64,000 nucleotides of DNA, from NCBI GenBank assembly GCA_033765145.1, contig JANRIH010000028.1, forward strand, positions 1 to 64,000, in the 5' to 3' direction. Below are positions 42,201-49,615 of the stretch, piece by piece. The position numbers and the translations under genes were made by a program. Source of the stretch: JAGVSR01 sp033765145 (GTDB lineage: Bacteria; Pseudomonadota; Alphaproteobacteria; Rhizobiales; Hyphomicrobiaceae). The notes beneath the pieces are model-generated. The model searched no databases. It saw only the letters and a list, made by a program, of their open reading frames with translations, and was not told the origin of the DNA. Each line of letters opens with the position of its first letter. Position 1 is the stretch's first letter.

Positions 42201-42856
42201 CGGCGGGCGCGCCCGGCGGAGAATCTACCGAGAACCTCGCTGCGACGTCTGCCGAAAACAACGTCGGCGCCGCCACGCCGTCCAAAGATGCGGAACCCCA
42301 GTTCGAGGACGGTCAGTTCCTGAAACTCGCACTCGAGCTCGGTCCGCTCCTCGTCTTCTTTTTCTCGAACAGCTACCTCGGCATCTTCTGGGCGACCGGC
42401 TGTTTCATCGTTGCGACGATTGTCGCTCTCATTGCGATGCGGACACTCTTCGGGCGCATCGCGGTGATGCCACTTGTATCGGGCGTCTTCGTCATCGTCT
42501 TCGGCGGCCTCACGCTGTGGCTGCAGAACGACCTCTTCATCAAGCTGAAGCCGACGATCGTGAATGCCCTGTTCGCCGCAATTCTGCTCGGCGGACTCGC
42601 GACCGGACACGCCCTCTTGCGGTTCGTCTTCGGCGAAGTCTTCCGGCTGACCGATGAAGGCTGGCGCATACTGACGTTGAGGTGGGGTCTCTTCTTCGTA
42701 TGTCTCGCGATCTTGAATGAAATCGTCTGGCGGAACTTCTCGACGGAGACGTGGGCCGCATTCAAAGTCTTCGGCATCATGCCGCTGACGATGATTTTCG
42801 GGATCGCCCAGGTCGGTGTCTTGACGCGCCACGCGGCGCGCGGCAAATCCACCTAA
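42197..42856 (+). CDS. YciB/IspA-type septation membrane protein, second copy
   Basis: This 219-residue protein has the normal YciB layout: LALELGPLLVFFFSNSYLGIFWATG, GLTLWLQNDLFIKLKPTIVNALFAAILLGG, LTLRWGLFFVCLAILNEIVWRNFSTETWAAFKVFGIMPL, read in parts, with about five membrane helices. About 35 residues at the N terminus are hydrophilic. E. coli YciB links to septum and wall synthesis machinery. The start overlaps the previous stop (ATGA), so both copies should be made together. Confidence 0.9.
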   Translation: MTAGAPGGESTENLAATSAENNVGAATPSKDAEPQFEDGQFLKLALELGPLLVFFFSNSYLGIFWATGCFIVATIVALIAMRTLFGRIAVMPLVSGVFVIVFGGLTLWLQNDLFIKLKPTIVNALFAAILLGGLATGHALLRFVFGEVFRLTDEGWRILTLRWGLFFVCLAILNEIVWRNFSTETWAAFKVFGIMPLTMIFGIAQVGVLTRHAARGKST

Positions 42857-42893
42857 TAAAGTCTTACAATAGCTAGATGTAATTCATTTGTCT

Positions 42894-42914
42894 TTGCGCA
42901 GATCTTCTGCGCAA
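42894..42914. promoter_or_regulatory. Perfect 9-bp inverted repeat in AT-rich gap before marR
   Basis: TTGCGCAGA and TCTGCGCAA face each other across a 3-base spacer, 38 bases after the second YciB gene. It could be a terminator stem for the ftsY-yciB unit (T-rich but interrupted tail GACTTGTTTTC) or an operator. Confidence 0.45.
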
Positions 42915-43027
42915 GACTTGTTTTCAGCGTTGCCTTTAGTTGGGCACAAGACGATCGTTGGGATTTTGTTGGGACTTTTTTTACGGCTCGTTACTTTATC
43001 ACTGGACCTACTAGCAAATCTCGTATT

Positions 43028-43044
43028 TTCTCGAAATTCGAGAA
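43028..43044. promoter_or_regulatory. Putative MarR operator TTCTCGA-N3-TCGAGAA
   Basis: Perfect 7-bp arms with a 3-base centre (AAT) lie about 90 bases upstream of the marR start, in a 278-base gap that is far more AT-rich than its surroundings. MarR proteins usually bind 16-20 base palindromes in their own promoters, so autoregulation is likely. This is inference from position and symmetry. Confidence 0.5.
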
Positions 43045-43134
43045 CCTGTTTCGACCAGAAAGACTTGGCGGCGCTTCGCTGAACTTGCCTCGTCTGCCCG
43101 GACACACAAACGGAGAGGAGTAATCCCAACGACC

Positions 43135-43617
43135 ATGGCCAAGGACACGTCACTGCGCGAGCCTGCGATGGGCAAACTCGAACGATCTCCGATCCATCAG
43201 CTTCACCGTGCTGGTCAGTGTGCCGCGGACATCTTCGTTGCAGAGATGGGCGGGGGCGATATCACGCCGCGCCAGTATGCCGTTCTCCTGACGGTTTCGC
43301 AGAACGAGGGGCTCAGTCAGACTCAACTCGTCGAAAAAACCGGTATCGATCGCTCCACACTGGCCGACATCGTCCGGCGGATGCTCAAGAAAGGCCTCTT
43401 GAGCCGCCGCCGAACCAAGGACGACGCCCGCGCTTACGCCGTGAAGCTGACCGAGGAAGGGTGGCGCACGCTCAAGTTCGCCGATCCGGTCGCCAAGCGC
43501 GTCGACGACCGCATCCTGTCGGCGCTCCCGACCCAGCAGCGAGAGCGTTTCATCCAGGATCTCAATACGATCGTCGTCGCGCTCGGCAAGGTCGCTGATC
43601 CGGCGACGAGCAACTGA
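43135..43617 (+). CDS. MarR-family transcriptional regulator
   Basis: This 160-residue regulator has the MarR winged helix: ITPRQYAVLLTVSQNEGLSQTQLVEKTGIDRSTLADIVRRMLKKGLLSRRRTKDDARAYAVKLTEEG, read in parts, with the wing Asp-Arg pair intact. Dimerisation helices lie at both ends. Such proteins respond to phenolics, oxidants or drugs, and no ligand can be assigned. GGAGAGGAG precedes the start. It stands alone between a palindrome-bearing leader and a strong terminator. Confidence 0.93.
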   Translation: MAKDTSLREPAMGKLERSPIHQLHRAGQCAADIFVAEMGGGDITPRQYAVLLTVSQNEGLSQTQLVEKTGIDRSTLADIVRRMLKKGLLSRRRTKDDARAYAVKLTEEGWRTLKFADPVAKRVDDRILSALPTQQRERFIQDLNTIVVALGKVADPATSN

Positions 43618-43663
43618 TCGCCCCGATTCGTCGACCTATTGCCCCGTTCTTGCAGTGGCCATG

Positions 43664-43695
43664 AAAAAAGCCGGCGATGAGGTCGCCGGTTTTTT
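43664..43695. terminator. Bidirectional rho-independent terminator between marR and asd
   Basis: The stem CCGGCGA/TCGCCGG is extended by a G-T pair and an A-run/T-run pairing on both sides. It gives a U run on either strand, serving marR (plus) and asd (minus), which converge here. Confidence 0.85.
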
Positions 43696-43765
43696 CATAT
43701 TTTGCTGGATGACGGTCAGGGTCGAACGTCAGGTCCCTCATCTGAGGTCTCCCGAACGCCGGCGG

Positions 43766-44794
43766 TCATGCCGCCGCCTTCAACAGGTTCTGCTCGATCA
43801 TGCTTTCCGCGATCTGCACCGCGTTGAGAGCCGCGCCCTTCAACAAATTGTCCGACACACACCAGAGCGCGAGACCGTTCTCGACCGTCGCGTCCTCGCG
43901 GATGCGCGAGACAAATGTCTCATACTCGCCCGCCGCCTCGATCGGGGTCACATAGCCGCCCGGCTCGCGCTTGTCGACGACCGCGACGCCCGGCGCGTTT
44001 CTCAGAATTTCACGCGCTTCCTCGGGGGAGATCGGGTTTTCGAACTCGATGTTGATCGCCTCCGAGTGTCCGACGAAAACCGGAACGCGGACACACGTCG
44101 CGGTCAACTTGATGCGGGGATCGAGGATCTTCTTGGTCTCCGCCAGCATCTTCCATTCCTCCTTCGTGTAGCCGTCCTCCATGAAGACGTCGATCTGAGG
44201 AATGCAGTTGAATGCGATCTGCTTCGTGAACTTCTTCGGCTCGACATCGGTGCCAGGAACGTACTTGGACTTCGTCTGCGACCACAGTTCGTCCATGGCG
44301 TCCTTGCCGGCGCCCGACACCGATTGATAGGTCGAAACGACGATGCGCCTGATCGTTGCCGCGTCGTGCAAGGGCTTCAGCACGACGACCATCTGCGCCG
44401 TCGAGCAGTTCGGGTTGGCGATGATGTTCTTCTTGGTATAGCCCCTGATCGCGTGTGCGTTGACCTCGGGAACGATAAGCGGCACGTCCTGATCGTAGCG
44501 CCAGTAGGACGAATTATCGATGACGACGCAGCCCTTGGCGCCGATGCGCGGGCTCCAGTCCTTCGAAACGGACGATCCCGCCGACATGAGGCAGATGTCG
44601 ACTTTCGAGAAGTCGAACTGTTCGAGGTCCTGGCACTTCAGAATCTTGTCGCCGTACGAGACCTCGGTACCAATCGATCGCCGCGACGCGAGCGCATGGA
44701 CCTCGCTCGCCGGAAAGCGACGATCGGCCAAGACGTTCATCATCTCGCGGCCCACATTTCCCGTGGCGCCGACGACGGCGACCTTGATGCCCAT
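43766..44794 (-). CDS. asd: Aspartate-semialdehyde dehydrogenase
   Basis: This 342-residue NADP-dependent enzyme makes aspartate semialdehyde for lysine, threonine and methionine. The N-terminal VGATGNVGREMM nucleotide motif, catalytic Cys130 in ANPNCSTAQ, QSVSGAGKDAMDEL and CVRVPVFVGHSEAINIEF are all present. The start MGIKVAVVG is chosen by family length and an upstream GGAACGAGG. Longer in-frame starts are rejected. Its product feeds Hom and the DapF pathway encoded in this window. Confidence 0.97.
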   Translation of the reverse strand: MGIKVAVVGATGNVGREMMNVLADRRFPASEVHALASRRSIGTEVSYGDKILKCQDLEQFDFSKVDICLMSAGSSVSKDWSPRIGAKGCVVIDNSSYWRYDQDVPLIVPEVNAHAIRGYTKKNIIANPNCSTAQMVVVLKPLHDAATIRRIVVSTYQSVSGAGKDAMDELWSQTKSKYVPGTDVEPKKFTKQIAFNCIPQIDVFMEDGYTKEEWKMLAETKKILDPRIKLTATCVRVPVFVGHSEAINIEFENPISPEEAREILRNAPGVAVVDKREPGGYVTPIEAAGEYETFVSRIREDATVENGLALWCVSDNLLKGAALNAVQIAESMIEQNLLKAAA

Positions 44795-44949
44795 GGTCCT
44801 CGTTCCTTGCATGAGTAAGCGCGACCCGGGACGTGTCGTCCCCGGCCGGCGCTGTTGATCCAAGCGCGATCCCATACGCGCGGGGGCAATGGCTGGCAAG
44901 GGTACGTTCGGAGAGCGGCCACCCCGGCCGTGTCCGGCCGAAACGGCGC

Positions 44950-45429
44950 TCAGCGGTTCTGGCGCATTTCTTCGCGCCGCATGGGCATGGCGTCGATGGT
45001 TGCGAACAGCCGTTTGGCCAGGATCGGCTTCGACGCCGAGAGCTTCGCCCCGCCATCCTTGCCGACGAGCACGGCGCGGAACGTCCCCGCTGCCACGCCG
45101 AGCCGTATCCGCAGTGCCGCCGCGGTCATTTCGGGCCCGGGACCCAGTTCCGCCGTTACGCTGTCCCCGACAATATATACGACCACGATGTCGCGCTCGG
45201 CGAATCCACCCCGAGCGTCCGAGACGATCGCCTTCTGCCGCGCGAGTTCGGCGCTGTCCTCACTTCCGGCGAACACCACCAGCGGCCGCGCGTTCCAGGT
45301 GTAACGGTCGAGCGCTTGGGCCGATTGCGGACACCATGCGACGAGCGCCGCGCCCAACGCGGCCGACAAAGCCGGCCGCGCCAATGGAGCGCCCACGTCA
45401 CGACAATGGGTTACGATAAAACTCGTCAT
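44950..45429 (-). CDS. DUF4174-domain exported protein
   Basis: This 159-residue protein has a signal-peptide-like N terminus (hydrophobic stretch LSAALGAALVAWCPQSAQA, about residues 20-38). A DUF4174 domain follows: NARPLVVFAGSEDSAELARQK, ERDIVVVYIVGD, LRIRLGVAAGTFRAVLVGKDGGAKL, in parts. The domain is a thioredoxin-like fold without a CxxC pair. Its role is unknown. The start MTSFIVTH is selected, though an earlier start is open. Confidence 0.75.
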   Translation of the reverse strand: MTSFIVTHCRDVGAPLARPALSAALGAALVAWCPQSAQALDRYTWNARPLVVFAGSEDSAELARQKAIVSDARGGFAERDIVVVYIVGDSVTAELGPGPEMTAAALRIRLGVAAGTFRAVLVGKDGGAKLSASKPILAKRLFATIDAMPMRREEMRQNR

Positions 45430-45508
45430 GGCGATGAAACGGATCGTCCACCGATCCGGATCCCTCGCTCCGGGATCGCGAGGGAGCCTGTTACCGCGGT
45501 GGTTGCCG

Positions 45509-46309
45509 TCACGCCTCTGGCAGCCAGGCGCCCGGCGGGATTTGCCCGTCCAAATAGGCGTGGTGGAGCGCATCGAGCTGCGCCCAGAGCACGTCGCACT
45601 TGAATTTGACCGCGCCGACGCACGCCTCCTGAATGGAGCGTGTCACGGCGGTTCGCTTGACGAACTCGAGCGTGAAGGTCGCATCGCGTGGCGCTTGGGA
45701 GAGCCGCCGCTTGAAATAGGCCATCACATGGTCGTTGACGAAATCGTAGCTGGCGAGCATGCCCGAAATGCGCTCGCGATGGATGGACGGCGCAAAAAGC
45801 TCGGTCAGCGACGATGCGGCCGCGACCGGGATCGGCTGCTCTACGACGAACCGCACATAGGCCTCGACCGCGAACCGCGTCGCGGGGAGGGCGCCCTGCA
45901 TGCTGATGACGTAATCGCGGTCGAAGCCGAGGCAGTCGGTCAGCACCAGCCATCGCTCGATGCCGCCCGGCTCGTCCGGCAGCACGCCATCATGATCCTG
46001 GATGCGGTGGATCCATTCGCGGCGCAGCTCGCGATCATGGACGCGGCCCATGAAGGCGGCGTCCTTGCGCGGAATGGCCTCCTGGTAGCAGTAGCGATTG
46101 AGCGCCCATGCCGCGACCTGATCCTTGCGCAACTTTCCGCCGTGCAGGAGCTTATGGAAGGGGTGGAGATCATGATAGCGCTCGGGCCCGACCGCGCGGA
46201 GTTGAGCCTCGAATTCTTCGGGTGTCCATGGTGTGTCAGCAGTTTCGCTCCGCGTATCCCTTTCTTGCGCCGTTCTCGCTGCGTGTGCAGCCCGCACCAT
46301 CTCGTTCAT
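45509..46309 (-). CDS. pqqC: PqqC-like pyrroloquinoline-quinone synthase, orphan
   Basis: This 266-residue all-helical protein matches PqqC, the cofactorless oxidase of the last PQQ step: YHDLHPFHKLLHGGKLRKDQVAAWALNRYCYQEAIPRKDAA, in parts, DHDGVLPDEPGGIERWL, and the histidine-rich active-site segments SIHRERISGMLASYDFVN. The fusion partner PqqD and genes pqqABE are absent nearby. A related TenA-like function is possible. A GGAGGACGG ribosome-binding site fixes the start. A FixK/FNR-like box lies 63 bases upstream of the start codon. A PQQ-type sugar dehydrogenase is encoded at 36-37 kb. Confidence 0.88.
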   Translation of the reverse strand: MNEMVRAAHAARTAQERDTRSETADTPWTPEEFEAQLRAVGPERYHDLHPFHKLLHGGKLRKDQVAAWALNRYCYQEAIPRKDAAFMGRVHDRELRREWIHRIQDHDGVLPDEPGGIERWLVLTDCLGFDRDYVISMQGALPATRFAVEAYVRFVVEQPIPVAAASSLTELFAPSIHRERISGMLASYDFVNDHVMAYFKRRLSQAPRDATFTLEFVKRTAVTRSIQEACVGAVKFKCDVLWAQLDALHHAYLDGQIPPGAWLPEA

Positions 46310-46371
46310 CCGCGCCGTCCTCCAAAGATTTGGCTTTGGCCGGACAGTTACGGAGCGCGTGATGGCAGCAC

Positions 46372-46385
46372 TTGATCGAGGTCAA
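46372..46385. promoter_or_regulatory. FNR/FixK-like box TTGATCGAGGTCAA upstream of pqqC
   Basis: The 14-base dyad TTGA-N6-TCAA (extended to CTTGA/TCAAG) matches the FNR/FixK consensus TTGAT-N4-ATCAA with one change that is common in FixK sites. It lies 63 bases from the pqqC start, at the right distance for an activator. Binding is inferred only. Confidence 0.5.
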
Positions 46386-46591
46386 GCGCGGGATCACGGA
46401 TCGGTCACGAGTGTGTCAGGGTGGGGAAACTGGGCGGGCGCGTGAATAAAGTGGGATCAGTTTATTGATTGCTGCGATCTGGCCTGCCCGTTGCTATCGG
46501 GCCGATCGAGATCCAACGCGCCCACACGTCGCCGCCCACACAAGAACCTTCGGCGCCCTTCGTGATCGACGCTTGTCCCGTCGCGGTCGCT

Positions 46592-46623
46592 TATCTGGGT
46601 CCTGGCTTTCGCCAGGATGACGG
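46592..46623 (+). repeat. REP-like palindrome, copy A
   Basis: A 32-base unit with a hairpin of 7-bp stem TCCTGGC/GCCAGGA and loop TTTC. It is identical in inverse orientation to copy B at 46716-46747. The direct neighbour GTCGCGGTCGC (46580-46590) is also shared with B as its complement. The same hairpin type is widespread as intergenic repeats in alphaproteobacteria. Confidence 0.85.
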
Positions 46624-46715
46624 CAGTTGGTGGGCAACGATCGGGGGTTCAATAAATTGCGGCATGACGATCTTGCGAGTGGCTGTTTCGTTTCGAAATA
46701 GCGCTGCGACCGCGA

Positions 46716-46747
46716 CCGTCATCCTGGCGAAAGCCAGGACCCAGATA
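46716..46747 (-). repeat. REP-like palindrome, copy B
   Basis: An exact inverted copy of unit A (32 of 32 bases), 92 bases away. Its distal end is 4 bases from the stop codon of the GIY-YIG gene, so the transcript end of that gene would run through the hairpin. Confidence 0.85.
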
Positions 46748-46751
46748 GGCA

Positions 46752-47105
46752 TCAACACCGGGACCAGATCGGGTCGAACGTCGCTTGGTCGAACGGTCCC
46801 ATCGCAATCTCGCCGCTCGTTGGATCGAACAGATCATGCCAACCGAGGTTCATTTTTTCGATCAGCACCAATTTCCAAAGTCTCTTCCACACCTTCAATC
46901 GCTTCTCGCGTGAAATGGCCGCGTCCATCGTCACATGATGCTCATAGTAGACGAGGGTCGAAACACCATACTTGGCGGTAAATCCCGGATAGAGCTTGTG
47001 CGTGTGTTCGAACATGCGTCCATGCAAATCGCTCGTGACGCCGATATACAGCGTGCCGTTCGGGCGGCTCGCGAGAATGTAAACACAGGGGTTCTTCTCG
47101 AACAT
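46752..47105 (-). CDS. GIY-YIG endonuclease-domain protein (UPF0213-like)
   Basis: This 117-residue protein contains one GIY-YIG nuclease domain: CVYILASRPNGTLYIGVTSDLHGRMFEHTHKLYPGFTAKYGVSTLVYYEHH, in parts, with the two Tyr, the Arg of the third motif, the catalytic Glu in AISREKRLKVWKR and the Asn in EKMNLGW. Small solo GIY-YIG proteins of this type are common in alphaproteobacteria and have no established role. Both sides of the gene carry inverted REP-like units (copy B after the stop, copy C 66 bases before the start). The composition is slightly AT-richer than its neighbours. Confidence 0.92.
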   Translation of the reverse strand: MFEKNPCVYILASRPNGTLYIGVTSDLHGRMFEHTHKLYPGFTAKYGVSTLVYYEHHVTMDAAISREKRLKVWKRLWKLVLIEKMNLGWHDLFDPTSGEIAMGPFDQATFDPIWSRC

Positions 47106-47170
47106 CGAACCTCTCCAGGCGGGGCGTCATTGGAGAACGTCCGATTGCGCCGTTCCCGTCGCGGCGGCTG

Positions 47171-47201
47171 ATCTGGGCCCTGGCTTTCGCCAGGGTGACG
47201 G
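47171..47201 (+). repeat. REP-like palindrome, copy C
   Basis: A 31-base unit related to copies A and B. Its hairpin is CCCTGGC/GCCAGGG with the same TTTC loop. The outer stem pair differs from A and B on both sides (T-A replaced by C-G), a compensatory change that keeps pairing. Confidence 0.85.
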
Positions 47202-47343
47202 GTGTGGTGATGCTAGCGCGTTGCACCGATGCGGGAGGGGGCTGGCAAGATCTTCCGTCACATCCATTCCCCAGGGTCTTGTGCCCGTTGCCCCGCTGCC
47301 CACCCTTCCACAGCCTCTCCGAACCCGCTAGAACCCCGCCACC

Positions 47344-48591
47344 ATGGCCCTCGTTCTCGATACCATCGGCGCGCCTACCACGCCGGACGCCGACACCGTT
47401 CCCGCGAAGCCCTCGCTCGCGGGCCTCACGCGCGAGCGCCTTTCCGAGCGCCTTGCGGCCGTCGGCGTGCCGGCGAAGCATCTCCGCATGCGGGTCAACC
47501 AGCTCTGGCGTTGGATGTATGTCACGGGCGCGACCTCCTTCAACGCCATGACCGACGTTTCGAAGGACCTCCGCGCCACTCTCGAAAGACATTATTCGCT
47601 CGATCGGCCCGAGATCACCTCCGAGCAGGTCTCCATCGACGGCACGCGCAAATGGCTCCTGCGGCTCCCGAAGCGCGGCCACGAGGCGAAGGCCCCCGAG
47701 ATCGAATGCGTCTATATCCCCGAGGAGGATCGCGGCACGCTTTGCATCTCCTCCCAAGTAGGCTGCACGCTGACCTGCACGTTCTGCCATACCGGCACCC
47801 AGCGCCTCGTCCGGAATCTCGAAGCCGAGGAGATCGTCGCCCAGTTCCTCGTCGCGCGGGATCGCATCGGCGACTGGCCGGGTGCCGCGCCGCCCGCCGA
47901 CGGCGGTCTTCTGCCGATGGGCGAGCGCAAGATCACGAACATCGTGCTCATGGGCATGGGCGAGCCGCTCTACAATTTCGACAACGTCCGCGACGCCATG
48001 GAGGTGTGCTCGGACGGTGAAGGACTCTCGATGTCCAAACGGCGAATCACGCTCTCGACGTCGGGCGTCGTCCCGGAGATCGCCCGCTGGGGCGAGGAGA
48101 GCGGCACCAATCTCGCGATCTCGCTTCACGCCGTCCGCGACGACCTGCGCGACGAACTTGTTCCGATCAATCGCAAGTATCCGCTGGCCGAGCTTCTGGA
48201 GGCCTGCCGCGAATATCCCGGCGCTTCGAACGCGCGACGCATCACGTTCGAATACGTGATGCTGAAGGGCGTCAACGACAGCCTGGCCGAAGCACGCCAG
48301 CTCGTGAAATTGCTGGCCGGTATCCACGCCAAGATCAATCTCATTCCGTTCAATCCCTGGCCCGGCACCAAGTACGAATGCTCGGACTGGGAGACGATCG
48401 AGGCGTTCGCCGAAGTGGTGAACAAAGCCGGCTATGCGAGTCCGGTCAGAACCCCGCGCGGCCGGGACATCCTTGCCGCCTGCGGACAGTTGAAATCGGA
48501 GACGGAGCGGCTCCGTGCGCGTGACCGCCAGTCCACGGCGCACTCCACGCCGGACGATACCTCCGTAGGTGAGACCGCGGCGGACACATAA
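47344..48591 (+). CDS. rlmN: 23S rRNA (A2503-C2)/tRNA (A37-C2) methyltransferase
   Basis: This 415-residue radical-SAM methyltransferase has the cluster motif GCTLTCTFCHTG (CxxxCxxC), MGMGEPLYNFDNV and TLSTSGVVPEI. The second catalytic Cys lies in the C-terminal ILAACGQL. The C-terminal extension of about 30 residues is hydrophilic. The last base of the stop codon is the first of the next ATG (TAATG), so the downstream membrane protein is coupled. Confidence 0.97.
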   Translation: MALVLDTIGAPTTPDADTVPAKPSLAGLTRERLSERLAAVGVPAKHLRMRVNQLWRWMYVTGATSFNAMTDVSKDLRATLERHYSLDRPEITSEQVSIDGTRKWLLRLPKRGHEAKAPEIECVYIPEEDRGTLCISSQVGCTLTCTFCHTGTQRLVRNLEAEEIVAQFLVARDRIGDWPGAAPPADGGLLPMGERKITNIVLMGMGEPLYNFDNVRDAMEVCSDGEGLSMSKRRITLSTSGVVPEIARWGEESGTNLAISLHAVRDDLRDELVPINRKYPLAELLEACREYPGASNARRITFEYVMLKGVNDSLAEARQLVKLLAGIHAKINLIPFNPWPGTKYECSDWETIEAFAEVVNKAGYASPVRTPRGRDILAACGQLKSETERLRARDRQSTAHSTPDDTSVGETAADT

Positions 48592-49016
48592 TGCTCGCGA
48601 TCATCGGACGCCTGATCCTCGTGCCGCTTGGTTTCGCGCTCGCGGCCGCCGTTTCGCTCGGCGTCGCGCTGATGCTTGGCCTCGAAAAGATGACCGCAGC
48701 CATGGCCGGACGGGAAGGCGGCTTCACAACCATCGAGGCCTATATCGAACTCGCGCGATCCGGCACGGCGCTCCTGGCCGGGCTCACGATCCTGCCCGCG
48801 CTCGCAGTTGTCATCGTCGGCGAGGTCGCGCGCATCCGGTCATGGCTCTACTACATGCTGGGCGGAGGCGTGGCGCTCGGCATCCTGCCGATCCTCGCCC
48901 GCTACGGTGCGCCCGACATGCTCGCGGCACCGCCGGCCGCGCTCTGGCAGGTGCTCGCCACGGCTGGCTTCGCGGGCGGTCTCGTCTACTGGCTTGTTGC
49001 GGGGCGCAACGCCTGA
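48591..49016 (+). CDS. Hypothetical four-helix membrane protein, paralogue 1
   Basis: This 141-residue protein has four predicted membrane helices (about 4-28, 55-77, 84-105, 118-137) and a short polar loop after the first. No family is recognised. It shares layout and short motifs (ALLAGLTILPALAVVIVGEVARIRSWLYYMLG, in parts; GGLVYWLVAGR) with the protein encoded 128 bases downstream, so the pair arose by duplication. It is translationally coupled to rlmN by a one-base overlap. Confidence 0.75.
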   Translation: MLAIIGRLILVPLGFALAAAVSLGVALMLGLEKMTAAMAGREGGFTTIEAYIELARSGTALLAGLTILPALAVVIVGEVARIRSWLYYMLGGGVALGILPILARYGAPDMLAAPPAALWQVLATAGFAGGLVYWLVAGRNA

Positions 49017-49144
49017 CGCACCGCGTCCGTGAAAACGCGGTTTTCCCGCTCGGAACAACGGCCTATATGTGATCTTCTATCATGGGGCGATGGACTCCCA
49101 TGGGGGGCGTTACACAAGCTCCGACCGAAACTGCTGGAGGTTTC

Positions 49145-49567
49145 ATGTCCACCATCGGCGCCGGATTGCGGATCGTCTTCGGTTTCGCCATCGCCGTTTT
49201 GACGGCCGGTCTCGTCCAGACGCTCTTCGTCATGACCCCGACTGAACTCGCCGCCGACCGTGAAAGCTGGCCGAACGCCGGTCTCCTGGCGCTCTACGCC
49301 GCCACGCATACGGCTGTCTTTGCGGCACCGGTGGCGCTTCTGCCGATCCTCGCAGCCGAGTGGCTGAGCCTCCGGGGATGGCTCTATTTCAGCCTGCTCG
49401 GACTGGCGGTCGCTGGCGCGGGCTTCACCCTCCAGTACATGGGCGAATCCGGGCCGCCGACGATCATGAACGACTACGCTCTGAAGGCGTTCCTGAGCGC
49501 GGGCCTTGCCGCGGGCCTCGCGTACTGGATGACCTCCGGGCGATTTTCCGGCAAGGCCGAGGCATGA
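49145..49567 (+). CDS. Hypothetical four-helix membrane protein, paralogue 2
   Basis: This 140-residue protein has four predicted membrane helices and resembles the upstream paralogue in FGFAIAVLTAGLVQTLF, LLPILAAEWLSLRGWLYFSLLG and AGLAYWMTSGR. A TGGAGG ribosome-binding site fixes the start at 49145. An upstream in-frame ATG is rejected. Function is unknown. Confidence 0.78.
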   Translation: MSTIGAGLRIVFGFAIAVLTAGLVQTLFVMTPTELAADRESWPNAGLLALYAATHTAVFAAPVALLPILAAEWLSLRGWLYFSLLGLAVAGAGFTLQYMGESGPPTIMNDYALKAFLSAGLAAGLAYWMTSGRFSGKAEA

Positions 49568-49615
49568 CAAGATCGATCGATCGATCCGCTCGCGCGAGTT
49601 CGACGGAACCAATCG

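Larger units (their letters stand above)
46310..46751. other. 442-base gene-free stretch with regulatory box and two REP-like units
   Basis: No supported gene is found here. The stretch contains the putative FNR/FixK box near the pqqC side and two inverted copies of a REP-like palindrome that end 4-5 bases from the GIY-YIG stop codon. Open frames crossing it are short and lack coding character. Confidence 0.6.

Noticed and set aside
46580..46750. CRISPR-like repeat pair
   Set aside because: The two units are inverted, not direct, only three copies exist and there are no equal spacers or cas genes. REP-like elements fit better.
46469..46981. Plus-strand frame over the REP-like units and the GIY-YIG gene
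   Set aside because: It reads through two repeats and opposes a recognised domain. There is no coding signal.
47195..47551. Plus-strand frame starting before rlmN
   Set aside because: It is Pro/Arg-rich, overlaps rlmN in another frame and lacks a ribosome-binding site. It is a shadow.
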